A DNA stretch of 11,091 nt from Syntrophomonas sp. UBA5432 (GCA_002424365.1 DIRQ01000083.1:10034-21124); one strand, 5' to 3'. Counted from the stretch's first letter, positions 1 through 6,123 are shown. Made by a program: numbers and translations. The notes: generated by a model from the sequence alone, not told the origin.

Positions 1-1
1 G

Positions 2-127
2 GTAGAACAGGTAGAACAGGTAGAGAAGGTAGAACAGGTAGAGAAGGTAGAACAGGTAGAGAAGGTAGAACAGGTAGAGAAGGTAGAAGGGGTAACTCAG
101 ATAGAGGAAGTAGATGAGATAATAGAA
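2..127 (+). repeat. 9-bp tandem repeat, 18-bp higher-order unit, inside a coding region
   Basis: Nine consecutive 9-base units run from 2 to 82, either GTAGAACAG (VEQ) or GTAGAGAAG (VEK). After an initial extra VEQ unit they alternate strictly, giving four 18-base VEQ-VEK units (11-82). Units at 83-127 (GTAGAAGGG, GTAACTCAG, ATAGAGGAA, GTAGATGAG, ATAATAGAA) are decayed copies still in the same period and frame. The array may continue upstream of the window. Because 9 is a multiple of 3, gain or loss of units keeps the frame. Confidence 0.95.
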
Positions 128-601
128 GCACATCAGGGAGATGAGAGTAAAGAGAGTGAAACGTTAGAAAAACTTGGTTTAGTCGACATATCTGCTAAGG
201 ATAGTGAAGAGGCAAAAACGGAGTCCCAGGTGCAAATTATTGAGTTAATTGATAATGGATTTACTTATCGCGATATTAATAAAGGGGAAGCAGTTAGGTA
301 TTTTGAAGAAGCTTGGCATATTACTTCTAATTACGAGCTGAAGCATCTGTTAACTATTGAACTAGTGGAGATATATAAAGAGTGCGGTTGGTATAGTAGA
401 GCAGGGGCATTACTTGACAGCTTTATTGCACTACCAGGCCATAAATCTGATATAATAAACGAAATTAACTGTAAAATCGATTATATTAGATTGCTGGCAG
501 CAGAGCTGGAACGCTTGGGTATCAGCGATTTGCCAATATCCAGGGTACCGAGGTGGGTTCGCTTGAAAGTGGACGCAGAAATGAACCCCCCAGGAGTTTA
601 G
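2..601 (+). CDS. 5'-truncated hypothetical protein with N-terminal VEQ/VEK tandem repeat
   Basis: I do not recognise this protein. The frame is open from base 2 to the TAG at 599-601 (199 codons visible) and has no stop at its left edge, so the gene begins before the window. The GTG at 230 that could be taken as a start has no ribosome binding site and lies inside the open frame. The visible protein begins with about nine perfect tripeptide repeats (VEQ or VEK), runs through degenerate repeats and an acidic stretch (about residues 30-75), then enters a globular part. That part looks helical, with a TPR-like pattern around FEEAWHITSNYELKHLL and LVEIYKECGWYSRAGALLD. The tail RVPRWVRLKVDAEMNPPGV looks like an ordered C-terminus. 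I see no catalytic motif. The next gene starts 18 bases downstream, suggesting one operon with the PRC-barrel gene. Coding status is well supported; function is unknown. Confidence 0.8.
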   Translation, partial: VEQVEQVEKVEQVEKVEQVEKVEQVEKVEGVTQIEEVDEIIEAHQGDESKESETLEKLGLVDISAKDSEEAKTESQVQIIELIDNGFTYRDINKGEAVRYFEEAWHITSNYELKHLLTIELVEIYKECGWYSRAGALLDSFIALPGHKSDIINEINCKIDYIRLLAAELERLGISDLPISRVPRWVRLKVDAEMNPPGV

Positions 602-619
602 ATGAAGGGAGATTAAAAA

Positions 620-1342
620 ATGAAAAAAAGCCAGGAGATTATTGGTCTACCTGTCTTTTCCATTATGGACGGGAAAAAGATAGGGCAGGTTAAAGACCTG
701 GTGATCAATCCTGAGGAGGGAAAACTTGATTTCATTCTGGTCAGTAATGGCAGCTGGTATGTGGGGGCCCGAGTACTGCCTTATAAGGCGGTTATGGGCA
801 TAGGCGAACATGCCGTAACCACTGAAAGTGAAAACCTTCTGTCCGATATTGGCGATACTTCCAGTGCCAGCAGTTTATTGCAGCGTAATATCGAGATAAA
901 AGAAAGCCGGGTTTTAACTGATAAGGGTAATCTTATCGGTGTTGTCAGCGAGTATGAGCTTGATGAAATTAGCGGCAAGATCGTTCGTCTGGAATACAAA
1001 ACGGCTCAGGATGAATCAAAAATAGACATTGTTGAAGCTACCGATGTACTGACTTATGGGGCTGATGTGATTGTTGTCCGGGAAAAACAAGGTAGTCCGC
1101 ATCCAAGTCATCCCTCTGAGTCGGAAGACATAAACCCTAAAGCCTCTGGTGGAGAAACTGATGGAGCTGCATTTTTTAAGCAGAGGCAAAAACAGTTCCT
1201 GCTAGGTAAAAAGCTAGTTCAGGACGTAAAAGATAATTCTGGTAACATACTGATTGCTGAGGGTACACTAGTAACAGAAGAGATTATAAATCTTGCTGAA
1301 CAGCATAATCGGTTTACGGAGCTATCTCAGTGTGCCAAGTAG
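620..1342 (+). CDS. Double PRC-barrel domain protein
   Basis: A 240-residue protein with two PRC-barrel-like segments. The first is at about residues 5-75 (EIIGLPVFSIMDGKKIGQVK, then a conserved-looking DFILV strand). The second is at about 90-155 (IEIKESRVLTDKGNLIGVVS, DVIVV). PRC barrels are small beta-barrels found in photosynthetic reaction centre H subunits, RimM and many uncharacterised bacterial proteins, where they bind other proteins or RNA. A Ser/Pro/Glu-rich linker (about 157-183) leads to a C-terminal module (about 193-232, FLLGKKLVQDV ... LIAEGTLVTEEIINLAEQ). It has no signal peptide or membrane segment, so it is probably cytoplasmic. The start ATG has AAGGGAG 8 bases upstream. 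It lies 18 bases after the preceding gene and 21 before the VanW-like gene, consistent with an operon. The domain call is good; the cellular role is unknown. A second, shorter PRC-barrel gene lies at 6124. Confidence 0.85.
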   Translation: MKKSQEIIGLPVFSIMDGKKIGQVKDLVINPEEGKLDFILVSNGSWYVGARVLPYKAVMGIGEHAVTTESENLLSDIGDTSSASSLLQRNIEIKESRVLTDKGNLIGVVSEYELDEISGKIVRLEYKTAQDESKIDIVEATDVLTYGADVIVVREKQGSPHPSHPSESEDINPKASGGETDGAAFFKQRQKQFLLGKKLVQDVKDNSGNILIAEGTLVTEEIINLAEQHNRFTELSQCAK

Positions 1343-1363
1343 CTAAACAGCAGGTGTAACAAA

Positions 1364-2581
1364 ATGGCAGACTCTAAAAAGTTTATTACCCGGATAATAT
1401 TACTGATGGTAGTTGCAGTAATATTAACTTTGTGGTTGGTTTCGTTAGCTCTGGCTAAAAGGGATGCCATCATATATCCATCTAATATTTTTATAGGTGG
1501 GGTAAGTGTAGCCGGTTTAAACCATAATGAAGCCGGTGATTTATTGGCACAACGCTTACCAGCTAGTTATGGTAGGCAACTATTATTACAATTACCCTCC
1601 AAGCAACTATACATACCATTAAATCAGGTTGGGATTGCTTATGATATTCCCGCCACTCTTACCAAGGTAGATGTTTCTTTGAATCAAAAAGGTATCGGGG
1701 TTTTCCAGCATAGTATCACCCGTGGTAATATACATAGAGTTGAGCCGGAAATAAAATGGAACAGAACTCTAATGGAAGAAAAATTATCTGTGTTGAAAGC
1801 CACTTACGACCAGCCCGCTATTAATGCACGCATTTTATACAGTAATGATTATTTAGAGTACATAGGACATAAGGTTGGATATACCATTAGTATAGCTGCT
1901 AGTTTGGATGAGATTGACAATAGCTTGCAAAAAGGCTTACTTGGGCCTATTTCGCTTATTACCAAAGACATTCATCCTCGTATAAAGTTAGAAGATATAA
2001 AAGAAGTAAAGGATATGCTGGGAATTAGTACAATTAGGACAAATCTTCCCCATACAGATCTAAACCCCTTAATACAAGCTCTTAACGGTTATATTATCAT
2101 GCCTGCCGAACATTTTTCGCTAGCCCAGGTTATGAACCCCAAACAGATAAAATCAAATAATAGTAGCTTAACTCTGGTAAACAGTGCTTTATACCAGGCA
2201 ATTTCCCAGGCTGGTCTGGAATTGACGGACAACCAGCTTAGTTGTACAAATAACCTCCAGCACCCCATCTTAATTAATGCTGTTATCGATGGAAACAACA
2301 TTATTATTAAAATATTCGGCTGCCAAACCGAAGCGGGCAAGGAAATCATGATTATAACGGAAAAGGAAGAGATACCCCCGCAGGTACAAATAAAAGTAGT
2401 GAAAAAATTGTCACCACAGGAACGGGTAATCGTACAGGAAGGTCAGAGTGGCTTTACAAGTCGTAATTATAGGATAGTAAAAATTAACGGCAAAGAAACC
2501 GAAAGAACTATTTTATCGGAGGAGCATACTCCTGGACGGGATACAATAATAGCAGTAGGGCCGGGAACCATCAAAAAATAG
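1364..2581 (+). CDS. Membrane-anchored VanW-like protein with C-terminal G5-like domain (degenerate VanW core)
   Basis: A 405-residue envelope protein. Residues 9-31 form one hydrophobic segment after a short basic N-terminus, so a signal anchor with an extracytoplasmic body is expected. Residues about 40-200 resemble the YoaR-type putative peptidoglycan-binding region that precedes VanW domains. Residues about 218-320 align by eye with VanW (YIIMPAEHFSL, LVNSALYQAISQAGLEL, HPILINAVIDGNNIIIKIFG). Residues about 340-402 look like a G5 domain (ERVIVQEGQ ... PGRDTIIAVGPG). The VanW core is abnormal: the GGG-x-CQVS part preceding the TLYNA helix and the roughly 25-residue loop with the His and GRDA motifs are missing, and the family cysteine position is Thr270. 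AGGTG ends 7 bases before the ATG. It is probably the last gene of the operon starting left of the window. Family assignment is fairly sure; function (cell-wall related) is inferred. Confidence 0.8.
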   Translation: MADSKKFITRIILLMVVAVILTLWLVSLALAKRDAIIYPSNIFIGGVSVAGLNHNEAGDLLAQRLPASYGRQLLLQLPSKQLYIPLNQVGIAYDIPATLTKVDVSLNQKGIGVFQHSITRGNIHRVEPEIKWNRTLMEEKLSVLKATYDQPAINARILYSNDYLEYIGHKVGYTISIAASLDEIDNSLQKGLLGPISLITKDIHPRIKLEDIKEVKDMLGISTIRTNLPHTDLNPLIQALNGYIIMPAEHFSLAQVMNPKQIKSNNSSLTLVNSALYQAISQAGLELTDNQLSCTNNLQHPILINAVIDGNNIIIKIFGCQTEAGKEIMIITEKEEIPPQVQIKVVKKLSPQERVIVQEGQSGFTSRNYRIVKINGKETERTILSEEHTPGRDTIIAVGPGTIKK

Positions 2582-2649
2582 AGTATAATTAAAGTGCATG
2601 GTTATAATTTTAGCAAACTTTTTAACAGTGGGATTTTTCTTGACCTTTA

Positions 2650-2658
2650 TGTTATAAT
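2650..2658 (+). promoter_or_regulatory. Extended -10 promoter candidate for the miniprotein-trxA unit
   Basis: TGTTATAAT is a perfect extended -10 (TG-N-TATAAT), 36 bases before the ATG of the 34-codon gene. The -35 position (about 2630) has no good match, which extended -10 promoters tolerate. An alternative is TTGACC at 2640-2645 with CATGAT at 2662-2667 (16-base spacer). Two further TATAAT hexamers lie at 2584-2589 and 2603-2608. Together these suggest that transcription restarts after the VanW-like gene. Confidence 0.5.
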
Positions 2659-2693
2659 TACCATGATTTTAGATGCTATCAGGAGGAATAATA

Positions 2694-2798
2694 ATGGACG
2701 ATTTAGCCAAACAGGTAAAACATGATATGCTCAGAACCTTGATATGGATTGTTATTGCTTTGGGTGCAGCTACTGCCGTAGTTTACATAGGCTGGTAG
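2694..2798 (+). CDS. Small single-pass membrane protein (34 aa) upstream of trxA
   Basis: An open frame too short for usual gene-calling cutoffs. It starts at ATG 2694, exactly 7 bases after a perfect AGGAGG (2681-2686), and ends in TAG at 2796-2798. The product begins with a charged head, MDDLAKQVKHDMLRTL. One hydrophobic helix of about 18 residues follows (about 16-33, IWIVIALGAATAVVYIG), ending in Trp. This is the layout of a real membrane miniprotein: an amphipathic or charged cytoplasmic start, one transmembrane segment and almost no tail. A promoter candidate sits just upstream and thioredoxin starts 40 bases downstream with its own strong ribosome binding site, so the two are likely co-transcribed. 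I do not recognise a family. The start signal, membrane helix and operon position together make it likely real. Confidence 0.72.
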   Translation: MDDLAKQVKHDMLRTLIWIVIALGAATAVVYIGW

Positions 2799-2838
2799 CC
2801 TGCTGGATGTAAGAAAAAAGAGCAGGAGGGGTGTATGT

Positions 2839-3162
2839 ATGGCAGTTATCGAGTTAAATGCTAATAATTGGGGGCAGGAGGTAATGCAGTCAGAACTTCC
2901 AGTCCTGGTTGATTTTTGGGCTCCCTGGTGTGGCCCCTGTAAAATGGTAGGACCGGTGGTAGAAACACTAGCTACCGAAAATGCAGGAAAGATAAATGTT
3001 GGCAAATTAAATGTTGATGAAAACAAAAGTATTGCGGTTCAATATGGCGTTCGCGGTATTCCGACCCTGGCTTTTTTTAAAGGCGGCAAGGAAGTAAAAC
3101 GTATAGTAGGAGCCCAGGGCAAGGAACAATTACAGAAAGCTATCGACATGGTCTTAGGCTAG
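2839..3162 (+). CDS. trxA: Thioredoxin
   Basis: A 107-residue protein, the normal length for a single-domain cytoplasmic thioredoxin. The active site WCGPC is complete (Trp30, Cys31, Cys34) within DFWAPWCGPCK, the buried acidic residue is Asp25, and the cis-proline loop GIPT has Pro75. It reduces protein disulfides and is recharged by a thioredoxin reductase not present in this window. Start: of two nearby ATGs only 2839 is in frame, and AGGAGGGG (2824-2831) lies 7 bases before it. The preceding 34-residue membrane miniprotein probably shares its transcript. The hairpin at 3185-3210 ends transcription 23 bases after the stop. Nothing is missing or unusual in the protein itself. The symbol follows general usage; other thioredoxin paralogues in the genome cannot be excluded. 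Confidence 0.97.
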   Translation: MAVIELNANNWGQEVMQSELPVLVDFWAPWCGPCKMVGPVVETLATENAGKINVGKLNVDENKSIAVQYGVRGIPTLAFFKGGKEVKRIVGAQGKEQLQKAIDMVLG

Positions 3163-3184
3163 TGTAGTAAAGCGACATAATAAG

Positions 3185-3217
3185 GCCATCCCAATCAAGA
3201 TTGGGATGGCTTATTTC
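3185..3217 (+). terminator. Strong terminator after trxA, convergent with and overlapping the rarA end
   Basis: GCCATCCCAATC (3185-3196) pairs perfectly with GATTGGGATGGC (3199-3210), giving an 11-12 bp stem capped by CAAG. The T-rich tract TTATTTCTTT follows on the + strand. Read from the minus strand the same stem is followed by CTTATTATGT, a weaker T-tract, so the hairpin may work in both directions. The rarA stop codon (complement of 3195-3197) lies at the loop, and its last residues (about KPSQS) are encoded by one arm. Confidence 0.85.
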
Positions 3218-4526
3218 TTTGTTTAAGACTGGTCATAAAATCTCTAATTTTCTTTTCATAGCCATTATCACCAGTATGATAAAATCTGCTACCTTGCAAT
3301 TCATCCGGAAGATACTGCTGTTCCACAAAGCCACCGTAATTGTGAGGATATTTATAATCCTTACCCTTACCCAAAAGCTTGGCTTTGGAATGGGAATTAT
3401 CAGCTATAGGAGGAGGTACCATTATTTTTTGGCTTTTTCGTACTGCTGCTATAGCATTATCGATAGCCACTTTGCTACTGTTACTTTTAGGAGCGGTAGC
3501 CAGATATATGGTAGCTTCAGCCAGAGGTATACGAGCCTCCGGCAGACCCACGAACTCTACCGCCCGTGCGGTAGCTGTAGCCAGAGTTAGGGCATAAGGC
3601 TCAGCCAGGCCAATGTCTTCGGCGGCATGAACTATTAGCCGCCGGGCGATAAACTTCGGGTCTTCACCCCCCTCTATCATGACTGCTAGCCAGAATAGAG
3701 CAGCATCAGGGTCAGAACCACGTATACTTTTAATAAAAGCTGAAATCGTATCATAATGGTAATCCCCGGTTTTGTCATATCTAAGCAGAGGCCTGCCGCT
3801 GATCTTCGTTAACAGTGAAACATCAATATGCAAGCCTTGCTCTTGGCTGGCATAAGAATTAACTGCCGCTTCCAAAATATTTAAAGCCATTCGTGCATCC
3901 CCTTTAACCAGTTTAGTAATAAATTGTATAGCGTCCTGGTCAATAGTGATACTCAAACTACCTAGTCCCCGCTGCTTATCATGCAGAGCTTCATTTATTA
4001 TTTGGCTTAGAGCTTTTTCATCAAGAGCCTCAAGTATATATAACCGTAGTCGAGAAAGCAGAGCATTATTAAGCTCATACAAAGGATTTTCGGTGGTGGC
4101 ACCAATTAAGAGAAAAGTACCGTTTTCAACAAAAGGAAGCAATACATCCTGTTGGCTTTTATTGAAACGGTGAATTTCATCAACAAATATGATGGTTTGC
4201 TGCTGATAAAACTTAAGCCGATCACCGGCATCAGCAGCAATTTTCTTAATATCCCCAACTCCTCCGGTTACCGCCTGCAGGATTTCAAAATGAGAGTTGG
4301 TCATTTCAGCAATTATCCTGGCAATACTAGTTTTCCCTGTCCCGGGAGGACCGAAAAGGACAAAAGAGTGGAGCTCATCTTTTTCTATAGCGTTTCGTAA
4401 AATCGATCCCTGACCTACAATATGCCCTTGCCCCTGTATATCATTCAGGCTGCGTGGCCGCATTCGATAAGCTAGCGGAGCATTCTTGCGTTTCATTTTA
4501 TTGACCTGCAAATCAAAAAGATCCAT
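3195..4526 (-). CDS. rarA: Replication-associated recombination protein A (RarA/MgsA family AAA+ ATPase)
   Basis: A 443-residue AAA+ ATPase of the RarA/MgsA/WRNIP1 family, which acts on stalled replication forks and single-stranded DNA ends. Length is typical. Visible motifs: N-terminal PLAYRMRP ... GQGHIVG, Walker A GPPGTGKT (59-66), Walker B IIFVDEIHRF (112-121), sensor 1 GATTENP (142-148), and the arginine-finger region LLSRLR around 159. The C-terminal tetramerisation and helical region is intact, with IRGSDPDAALFWLAVMIEGGEDP, ASEDIGLA-like HAAEDIGLA, and KYPHNYGG near the end. The start is ATG 4526: an in-frame TGA lies directly before it and AAAGGAGA is 8-9 bases upstream. It is divergent from mnmA and convergent with trxA. 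In Bacillus and many Clostridia rarA neighbours cymR, a cysteine desulfurase and mnmA; only mnmA remains here. The final codons overlap the terminator hairpin. Confidence 0.96.
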   Translation of the reverse strand: MDLFDLQVNKMKRKNAPLAYRMRPRSLNDIQGQGHIVGQGSILRNAIEKDELHSFVLFGPPGTGKTSIARIIAEMTNSHFEILQAVTGGVGDIKKIAADAGDRLKFYQQQTIIFVDEIHRFNKSQQDVLLPFVENGTFLLIGATTENPLYELNNALLSRLRLYILEALDEKALSQIINEALHDKQRGLGSLSITIDQDAIQFITKLVKGDARMALNILEAAVNSYASQEQGLHIDVSLLTKISGRPLLRYDKTGDYHYDTISAFIKSIRGSDPDAALFWLAVMIEGGEDPKFIARRLIVHAAEDIGLAEPYALTLATATARAVEFVGLPEARIPLAEATIYLATAPKSNSSKVAIDNAIAAVRKSQKIMVPPPIADNSHSKAKLLGKGKDYKYPHNYGGFVEQQYLPDELQGSRFYHTGDNGYEKKIRDFMTSLKQRNKPSQS

Positions 4527-4568
4527 TCACCAGTTCTCCTTTACACAGCTTCTAGAACTCTTGCAGTA

Positions 4569-4598
4569 ATTATAGAATAATCTGGCATTAGATGCCAA
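4569..4598 (-). promoter_or_regulatory. Sigma-A-type promoter of rarA
   Basis: On the minus strand TTGGCA (4598-4593, five of six matches to TTGACA) is followed after 18 bases by a perfect TATAAT (4574-4569). This places transcription start near 4562 and leaves a leader of about 35 bases before the rarA ATG, including its ribosome binding site. Spacing and position both fit. Confidence 0.65.
4583..4597. promoter_or_regulatory. Perfect inverted repeat over the rarA -35 box, possible operator
   Basis: TGGCAT-TAG-ATGCCA is a perfect 6-3-6 inverted repeat covering five of the six bases of the rarA -35 hexamer. A protein bound here would block the promoter. It is too short to be a strong terminator and no T-tract follows. 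The regulator is unknown, and a 15-base palindrome can occur by chance, so this is inference from position. Confidence 0.4.
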
Positions 4599-4714
4599 CA
4601 GGTACCCCTCCACTACCACCTCTTCTCGCTATCGCCTTACTCCCTTATCCCCCTGTGTGGGAACTTGAAATCGATTCTGGTTTGGTGTTATATATATTGG
4701 GAAAAGATAAATAC

Positions 4715-4742
4715 GAAAATAGGTGCTGATAACAAAGCTGTC
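4715..4742 (+). repeat. Dispersed 28-base element, copy 1 (upstream of mnmA)
   Basis: Aligned by eye without gaps, 23 of 28 bases match 8204-8231. Shared blocks are AAAATAGG, GCT, ATAACAAA and TGTC. A GGGAAAA block lies shortly before both copies at slightly different distance. This copy ends 187 bases before the mnmA start. It is the same orientation as copy 2 and both are in spacer DNA. Confidence 0.55.
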
Positions 4743-4929
4743 TTAAATAGCTTTGATTTGGGAACTTGACTAATTGCCTTGAGTAAGGGGTAAGGAGTTA
4801 GAGGTAAGGATACTTACTGACTCCGTAAACCGATTTACTTATTTTAATTCGTGGTTGCGTGTACCCTTTAAGGTATGGCTTCTGGACATTGGGGGTTATT
4901 TACGTAATTCCTATTAAGGAGATGAACAA

Positions 4930-5943
4930 GTGAAGGTAGCAGTTCTCATGAGCGGTGGGGTTGATAGTTTCGTAGCCGCCCTTTTATTAAAAGAACAGGG
5001 ATACGAAGTCACCGGACTGACCATGATTAATTGGAGTTCAGAGGTAGCAGTTCAGGCAGCTAGTGCAGCTGCAGTTTTAAATATTCCACATATAATAGTT
5101 GATTTGCATGAGCAATTCCGGGAAAAGGTCATAGACTATTTTGTCGCAGTATATGAACAGGGTAGCACTCCGAATCCCTGTGTTGTCTGTAACCGCTTTA
5201 TAAAATTTGGCAGTCTGCTGGATTATGCCCTGGATTTGGGGTTTGATATGGTAGCTACCGGGCATTATGCCCGAATTGAGTATGATGATACCAGGAAGCG
5301 TTACCTGCTGAAGAAAGGTAAAGATTTATCTAAAGACCAGAGTTATTTTCTCTATGGGCTTAATCAGAAACAACTTAGCTATACCCTCTTTCCGCTGGGG
5401 GAGTTGACCAAGCAAGAGGTAAGAAGCATGGCTCGGGAAAGAAATCTTGAAGTAGCGGAAAGTAAGGATAGTCAGGAGATTTGTTTTATTACCGGAGACT
5501 ATCGCGATTTTCTTCAGGGAAAGCTGCAGTTTAAGCCTGGTCAGGTAGTAGATTTACAAGGAAACATCCTGGGTGAGCACCGGGGATTACCTTTTTATAC
5601 GGTTGGACAGCGGAAAGGTTTAGGCATAAGTGGAAGGGGACCTCTATACGTAGTAGCTCTTGATTCTGAAAACAACCGTCTTGTACTTGATAAGTTGGAA
5701 CATTTATATGAAACCAGCTTGACCGCAGTTAATAATAACCTTATTTATTATGAAAAACTGGACTATCCGCTAAAAGTAGAAGCCCGCATCCGCTATCGGG
5801 CACCTAATACTCCTGCTTTACTCACTCCTCAAGGGGACAAATTATTACTGGAGTTTGATAATCCTCAACGTGCCATCACTCCAGGACAATCAGTAGTCTA
5901 CTACCTGGGCGATTACGTCCTCGGCGGTGGCACCATTCAATAA
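4930..5943 (+). CDS. mnmA: tRNA-specific 2-thiouridylase MnmA
   Basis: This enzyme thiolates uridine 34 in the anticodon of Lys, Glu and Gln tRNAs, using ATP and persulfide sulfur ultimately from a cysteine desulfurase. Visible: PP-loop SGGVDS (8-13), TPNPCVVCNRFIKFG with the catalytic cysteine at 87 (E. coli Cys102 position) and an extra Cys84, ATGHYARI (109-116), KDQSYFLYGL (135-144), second catalytic cysteine in SQEICFI (Cys185), YTVGQRKGLGI, and C-terminal RAITPGQSVVYY ... LGGGTI. At 337 residues it is shorter than common homologues: the stretch between NW (34-35) and the following LNIP has about 10 fewer residues than E. coli MnmA, losing a normally conserved Cys-and-acidic segment. GTG 4930 is the start; AAGGAG lies 8 bases upstream and the protein begins MKVAVLMSGG as in the family. 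No desulfurase gene is adjacent. Confidence 0.95.
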   Translation: MKVAVLMSGGVDSFVAALLLKEQGYEVTGLTMINWSSEVAVQAASAAAVLNIPHIIVDLHEQFREKVIDYFVAVYEQGSTPNPCVVCNRFIKFGSLLDYALDLGFDMVATGHYARIEYDDTRKRYLLKKGKDLSKDQSYFLYGLNQKQLSYTLFPLGELTKQEVRSMARERNLEVAESKDSQEICFITGDYRDFLQGKLQFKPGQVVDLQGNILGEHRGLPFYTVGQRKGLGISGRGPLYVVALDSENNRLVLDKLEHLYETSLTAVNNNLIYYEKLDYPLKVEARIRYRAPNTPALLTPQGDKLLLEFDNPQRAITPGQSVVYYLGDYVLGGGTIQ

Positions 5944-6012
5944 GTCCGGGAAGTCCACGGACATATTCTATTTCTCACCTCTAATCTTCCACCTCCCATC
6001 AATTAATCGCTT

Positions 6013-6101
6013 GCATTATTTTTTCTTTATCCTAATGGTGCAGGTGCTCGGTTGCGACACCGAGCGCCTGCATCTCTTAATTGCCTACTGCATTATTTTT
6101 T
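6013..6101. repeat. Direct repeats flanking a GC-rich hairpin
   Basis: GCATTATTTTTT occurs at 6013-6024 and 6090-6101 on the same strand. Each copy is preceded by a related TTAAT(C/T)GC block at slightly different distance. Between them lies the long hairpin at 6037-6074. Repeat-hairpin-repeat spacing is 77 bases. It may be a small palindromic element or simply a duplication. Confidence 0.5.
6037..6074. terminator. Long GC-rich hairpin after mnmA, possible terminator
   Basis: GCAGGTGCTCGGT (6040-6052) pairs with ACCGAGCGCCTGC (6059-6071) with one T-G wobble and a 6-base loop. Three more pairs extend the stem to about 16. The sequence right after it is TCTTAATTG; a seven-T run comes only at 6096-6102, too far for a classic terminator on the + strand. 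Read on the minus strand, the T-tract is also absent. It is therefore a stable hairpin in the mnmA 3' region; terminator is the default guess. Confidence 0.4.
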
Positions 6102-6123
6102 TCTGGTGGGTAAAGATAAAGGT

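Larger units (their letters stand above)
4527..4929. other. 403-base gene-free divergent spacer between rarA and mnmA
   Basis: Apart from the rarA promoter end, I see no credible gene here. It holds an exact direct repeat TGGGAACTTGA (4658-4668 and 4759-4769), a C-rich tract at 4635-4652 whose reverse complement resembles the G-rich tract at 4787-4801, a 28-base element related to one before alaS (4715-4742), and a short hairpin CAAAGCT/AGCTTTG (4733-4755). No convincing mnmA promoter was found. TTGACT at 4766 lacks a -10, and TGGACA at 4883 sits too close to the start. Confidence 0.6.

Noticed and set aside
2591..2625. Terminator after the VanW-like gene (AAAGT-GC / GC-AA-ACTTT followed by T)
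   Set aside because: Only about 7 pairs with a bulge and a long loop; too weak to call.
2640..2658. TTGACC + TATAAT as one promoter
   Set aside because: The spacer is only 7 bases; the TATAAT is better explained as part of an extended -10.
3201..4400. Several + strand reading frames opposite rarA
   Set aside because: They are antisense shadows of a well-conserved gene with no ribosome binding sites or family features.
4733..4755. Terminator CAAAGCT/AGCTTTG in the rarA-mnmA spacer
   Set aside because: It lies upstream of both divergent genes and has no T-tract, so it has nothing to terminate.
5944..5962. Terminator GTCCG/CGGAC right after the mnmA stop
   Set aside because: A 5-bp stem with a 9-base loop and an interrupted T-tract is too weak alone.
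6052..6123. Longer N-terminus (TTG start at 6052) for the PRC-barrel protein
   Set aside because: The extension starts inside a stable hairpin without a ribosome binding site and looks non-homologous; ATG 6124 gives the natural PRC-barrel start.
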